Assembly: GCA_964035545.1 (NCBI GenBank)
Contig: OZ037766.1
Coordinates: 10,609,722 to 10,673,721 of the forward strand
Length of the DNA stretch: 64,000 nt
Direction: 5' to 3'
DNA from: Bugula neritina
Lineage: Eukaryota; Bryozoa; Gymnolaemata; Cheilostomatida; Bugulidae
In this document: in pieces, positions 62,401-64,000 of the stretch
How positions within the stretch are numbered: the stretch's first letter is position 1
Layout: every line of letters begins with the position of its first letter
Notes under the pieces: model-generated
The model's database searches: none
What the model was told of the DNA's origin: nothing
The model's input: only the letters and a program-made list of their open reading frames with translations
Made by a program: the position numbers and the translations under genes

Positions 62401-62474
62401 TACAATCTGCTGTGCCGTCACTAACAGTGTTTAGAGCCAGCATTCAATTGGACTATGACAATGATCATTTATAG
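47430..62474 (+). CDS. PTB-like/ankyrin/SOCS-box scaffold protein (5' end missing)
   Basis: Ten exons: 47430-47613, 50310-50362, 52749-52817, 53118-53836, 55312-55505, 57662-57808, 58748-58966, 59500-59683, 60188-60446 and 61818-62474, giving 894 residues. Exons 1-3 (FIDRLKRF, CNITVCLKHHTIRILN, MKLIVWDSS, CCNVFE) look like a PTB/PH-fold domain; this is my weakest call. Exon 4 is a Ser-rich linker. Exon 5 starts the ankyrin repeats (DEQSLLHRAVDA, then GHVKLVKKCIQSGC, SSALHCAARADQNSAQITKL, LGETAIFSAIIHKNMETVTI, PLHAVLDLC). Exon 9 ends in a SOCS box: BC-box PLKDLCVRALRK and Cul5-box-like KLPSIPEKEKLQILL, so it probably recruits Elongin BC/Cul5 to ubiquitinate a bound target. The tail has PPIKPKPKY (SH3-type), YENYPVV and FYDEP tyrosine motifs and a basic patch. 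The acceptor of exon 4 is read as TTTAGAG/AAG to keep phase. The link between exons 1-3 and the rest rests on phase only. Confidence 0.75.
49429..49441. promoter_or_regulatory. X-box-like sequence GTTGCCAAGTAAC
   Basis: Two RFX-type half sites with a one-base spacer, one mismatch from a perfect palindrome. It lies in the long intron between the exons ending at 47613 and starting at 50310. No cilium gene is next to it, so it may be chance. Confidence 0.25.
51880..51990 (+). repeat. Dispersed repeat family R1, copy 4 (diverged)
   Basis: AGCTTAAGCTTTTTTAACTG, TTGGTTTAGAGCAT and TTCATGAGAACATAACTTCT match the family in order, with more changes than the other copies. It is intronic. Confidence 0.55.
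54220..54390 (-). repeat. tRNA-derived SINE family S1, copy 2 (diverged)
   Basis: On the plus strand AGTCCCTATCATTGTGAGAA then CCCCTGGTTACAAGGGTAG and TTAAGCGGGCTTAG match the tail of the family. The tRNA head is not clear. It is intronic and antisense to the PTB-ANK-SOCS gene. Confidence 0.6.
54590..54700 (+). repeat. Dispersed repeat family R1, copy 3
   Basis: CAGTAGCTTAGGTTCTTTAG, GAATTTTGGTTTGGGACATA, CTGCTACATTTTTA and CTAGAACTCAAAGC align with copies at 33603 and 10687. Confidence 0.75.
59982..60088. repeat. Palindromic MITE-like element
   Basis: The left arm TTCACTACTATTTGCGTTTA then ACAAAATAA is mirrored on the right by TTATTTTGTTAAACACAAGT then AGTAGTGAATTA. The arms are about 45 bp with a short AT centre (near 60033). 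It lies about 100 bp before the exon at 60188. Confidence 0.8.
60595..60778. repeat. TATA-rich inverted and direct repeat next to a SINE tail
   Basis: A segment with ATATACTATATACTATATAT, CTCATGCAAATTTATAATCA and CCATCCCTGTGAGA occurs at about 60643-60702 and again at 60745-60804. An inverted stretch (TTTGCATGAGTATAGTATAT) lies between them, so the block can fold into long hairpins. Confidence 0.8.
60779..60970 (-). repeat. tRNA-derived SINE family S1, copy 3 (best preserved)
   Basis: Minus strand: GAAGCCGTGGTCTAGGGGTT (A-box region), ATGGGTTCGAACCCC (perfect B-box type), body with GTTAGGAAGAGCATCCAGTC, tail with GGTTTCTCACAGGGATGGTG then ATTATAAA and TATA repeats. It is about 190 bp and intronic, antisense to the host gene. 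Confidence 0.88.
61070..61218 (-). repeat. tRNA-derived SINE family S1, copy 4 (partial head)
   Basis: The plus strand shows GTCACTAGCCCTGTGAGAAC, CCCTGATGGAAAAG, ATTATGACTGGAAGCTCTTT and AGTAGGCCAACGTTCTAACT, in the same order as copies 1 and 3. The B box is degraded. TATA-type sequence flanks it on both sides. Confidence 0.75.
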
Positions 62475-63754
62475 TAGCGAAACTAGCATAGGTGAAATAG
62501 TCTGCAATATTGCTCAATGTGTCATTTTCAAGTATATTATAGAATAGTTAATCAGCATTCATATGAAATTTATTTAGTTTTTTACTAACACCATTCAGTT
62601 AGCTGATATGCCATTAAACTAAAAAAGGAATTTCCTGGCTAAACTGATAGAAATAATTGTTTTGTAAATTATCTTGTTTATTTGTGATTATTCGATTACT
62701 TGCATTTCAATGAGAATGAACAATACTTTGATAGACTTGGTATATAGTTGAGAAATTTTGAGAGTATATTAGATATTTTATCTCTGCATATTTCGTGATG
62801 CATCAAATCTTGTATTGTTAGTATAGTATTCAATTGAAACTTGAAATTTCTCACAATAATTGAAAACTTGTACAGTTATTTTGATTGCTAAACAGCTACT
62901 ACGGTGCGTATAATTTATTTTCTATCAACTTACTTTATATAATTATCATTCAATAACTTAAAATTTGTGAACATGTTTTGTTTGTAGCACCAATAAGTTT
63001 ACTGTATTTGATGCTCATTTTGCATTTTCCTATTTATCATATTTATGAAGTGATACCTAAACATTGTCAGTTTGCATCTTATCAAATGCTTTATTTCAGA
63101 ATATTTTTGAAATGTTGCACAAGTTTATAATTGCTTGCTAAATTGATAATCCAGCAGTTGCAGAACTATAATTCAACTTCACCTACTTATTATAGTGCAA
63201 GTATAAGTATAGTGCAGCTTTGGTTATTGCTGTTGCTATCTCTTATTCAAGGAAAGACAACTTCTTATATTAGATTCAAGCTATCATAATAACTAACTTA
63301 TGTTAGTAAATTGTGTGGTGGCAGTTTCAATCCTGAGAAAAAAATACTTGATAAAAACTGATCGCAGATAGTTTGGCAAAACATATCTAGTGAGTTTGAG
63401 AATTAAAAGAATCCTAATTTATAAGGCTGCATAAATTTATTGTAATGGAAAATCTGAAATAGCATATATATAATATAATTTGAGTAAAGAAAATTTTATA
63501 AAAATCATGTTGATTTGCATTGCTTAATAAAAGAATGATATGTAGCACAAAAATAGAAATCAAGTAAAAATATGCTGACGATAATTAAAATATTTTGTTT
63601 TGCATTGATAAGTAAAATCCTTGACCCTGTGGTACGATATCACAAATACAATGTATAAAAAGTAATTGGCATATATAAAGTGGACCAACAAAAGATTTGT
63701 TAATGCATGACACCGGTTAGTCGATCACATGATGATCACATGTGATCACATGAC
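62475..63754. other. Convergent intergenic region; no gene supported
   Basis: AT-rich 3' flank of the PTB-ANK-SOCS gene. An AATAAA at 63526-63531 is a possible poly(A) signal about 1 kb after the stop. The region ends at the short palindromic cluster at 63723. Confidence 0.45.
63723..63752. repeat. GATCACATG palindrome cluster
   Basis: GATCACATG occurs three times in tandem and on both strands (GATCACATGTGATC is a perfect palindrome). It contains CACATG E-box-like words. It abuts the stop codon of the minus-strand gene at 63755, so it would lie in that gene's 3' UTR. Confidence 0.7.
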
Positions 63755-63943
63755 TTACAACCGAGTTATTTCGCGTTCACTTTTTGTGCTACCCGTTTCC
63801 TTTTCATCTGCTATAACAATGGAATCATCGGCATGACCAAAGTAGGCCGGGTTGCGGATAGAATAGCTTGCTGACTCCGAGTCAGCGGAAGAACTCATGT
63901 CATCCACCTGATCTTGCTGACTTCTAGCAAACTGAATGAATAC
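63755..63943 (-). CDS. Last exon of an unidentified protein with an NPxY motif
   Basis: In phase 0 after a TTTAG acceptor, 62 codons and a stop. The peptide is acidic and Ser-rich: FARSQQDQVDDMSSSADSES, then SYSIRNPAYFG, then DDSIVIADEKETGS and a basic end. NPAY is an NPxY sequence as found in cytoplasmic tails that bind PTB domains or clathrin adaptors, so a membrane receptor tail is plausible. The rest of the gene lies beyond the window and I cannot name it. Confidence 0.6.
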   Translation of the reverse strand, partial: VFIQFARSQQDQVDDMSSSADSESASYSIRNPAYFGHADDSIVIADEKETGSTKSEREITRL

Positions 63944-64000
63944 CTAAAGTAAACCCAATAAAGTTTACAGTAAAGATATTATTTTTGTTTTAGATAAAAT

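Overview
The window reads as nuclear DNA of an animal, most likely an early-branching or compact-genome invertebrate. It is AT-rich, its genes are interrupted by many introns that are mostly 100-1000 bp with GT-AG ends, poly(A) signals follow several genes, and the gene set (PICK1, a caspase, a SOCS-box ankyrin protein, an SPA17-like sperm protein, an SLC46-type carrier, HSPA14, eIF3d) is metazoan. A sponge or other non-bilaterian would fit, but nothing seen here fixes the species. All exon models below were built by eye from splice sites, phase continuity and family similarity. Layout, left to right: 1-4151 holds no gene I can support, only degenerate TA-rich repeats. 4152-7218 (+) is the C-terminal half of an HSPA14-like Hsp70. 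8450-12243 (+) is a five-exon SLC46-like MFS transporter, facing tail to tail an 11-exon, membrane-anchored geranylgeranyl-reductase-family flavoprotein at 12789-17832 (-). 19549-20985 (-) is PICK1 with an uninterrupted CDS, divergent from a 13-exon eIF3d gene at 22723-28320 (+). 29926-33001 (-) is an ankyrin-repeat/caspase fusion. 34656-40875 (-) is an SPA17-like protein with an RIIa docking domain and six IQ motifs. 42662-44737 (-) is a Dbl-family RhoGEF with an uninterrupted CDS. 47430-62474 (+) is a ten-exon scaffold with a PTB-like N-terminus, ankyrin repeats, a SOCS box and a proline/tyrosine-rich tail. 63755-63943 (-) is the last exon of a further gene with an NPxY motif. There is no operon logic. 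The genes serve unrelated jobs: ribosome-linked chaperone and translation initiation (HSPA14, eIF3d), membrane traffic and signalling (PICK1, RhoGEF, PTB-ANK-SOCS), proteolysis (caspase), flagellum (SPA17-like), and transport and lipid redox. Points that stand out: the ANK-caspase with a QCCQS active site and a poly(A)-like signal placed just before its catalytic-cysteine exon; a 36-bp minisatellite in eIF3d that has copied the 3' splice site about 15 times, each copy with an in-frame stop; a second, 33-bp intronic minisatellite that also runs up to an acceptor in the SPA17-like gene; a perfect palindromic X-box (RFX-type site) about 115 bp upstream of that gene; the PTB-like/ANK/SOCS domain order; and at least three dispersed repeat families (a tRNA-derived SINE, a roughly 140-bp repeat in four copies, and a palindromic MITE-like element).
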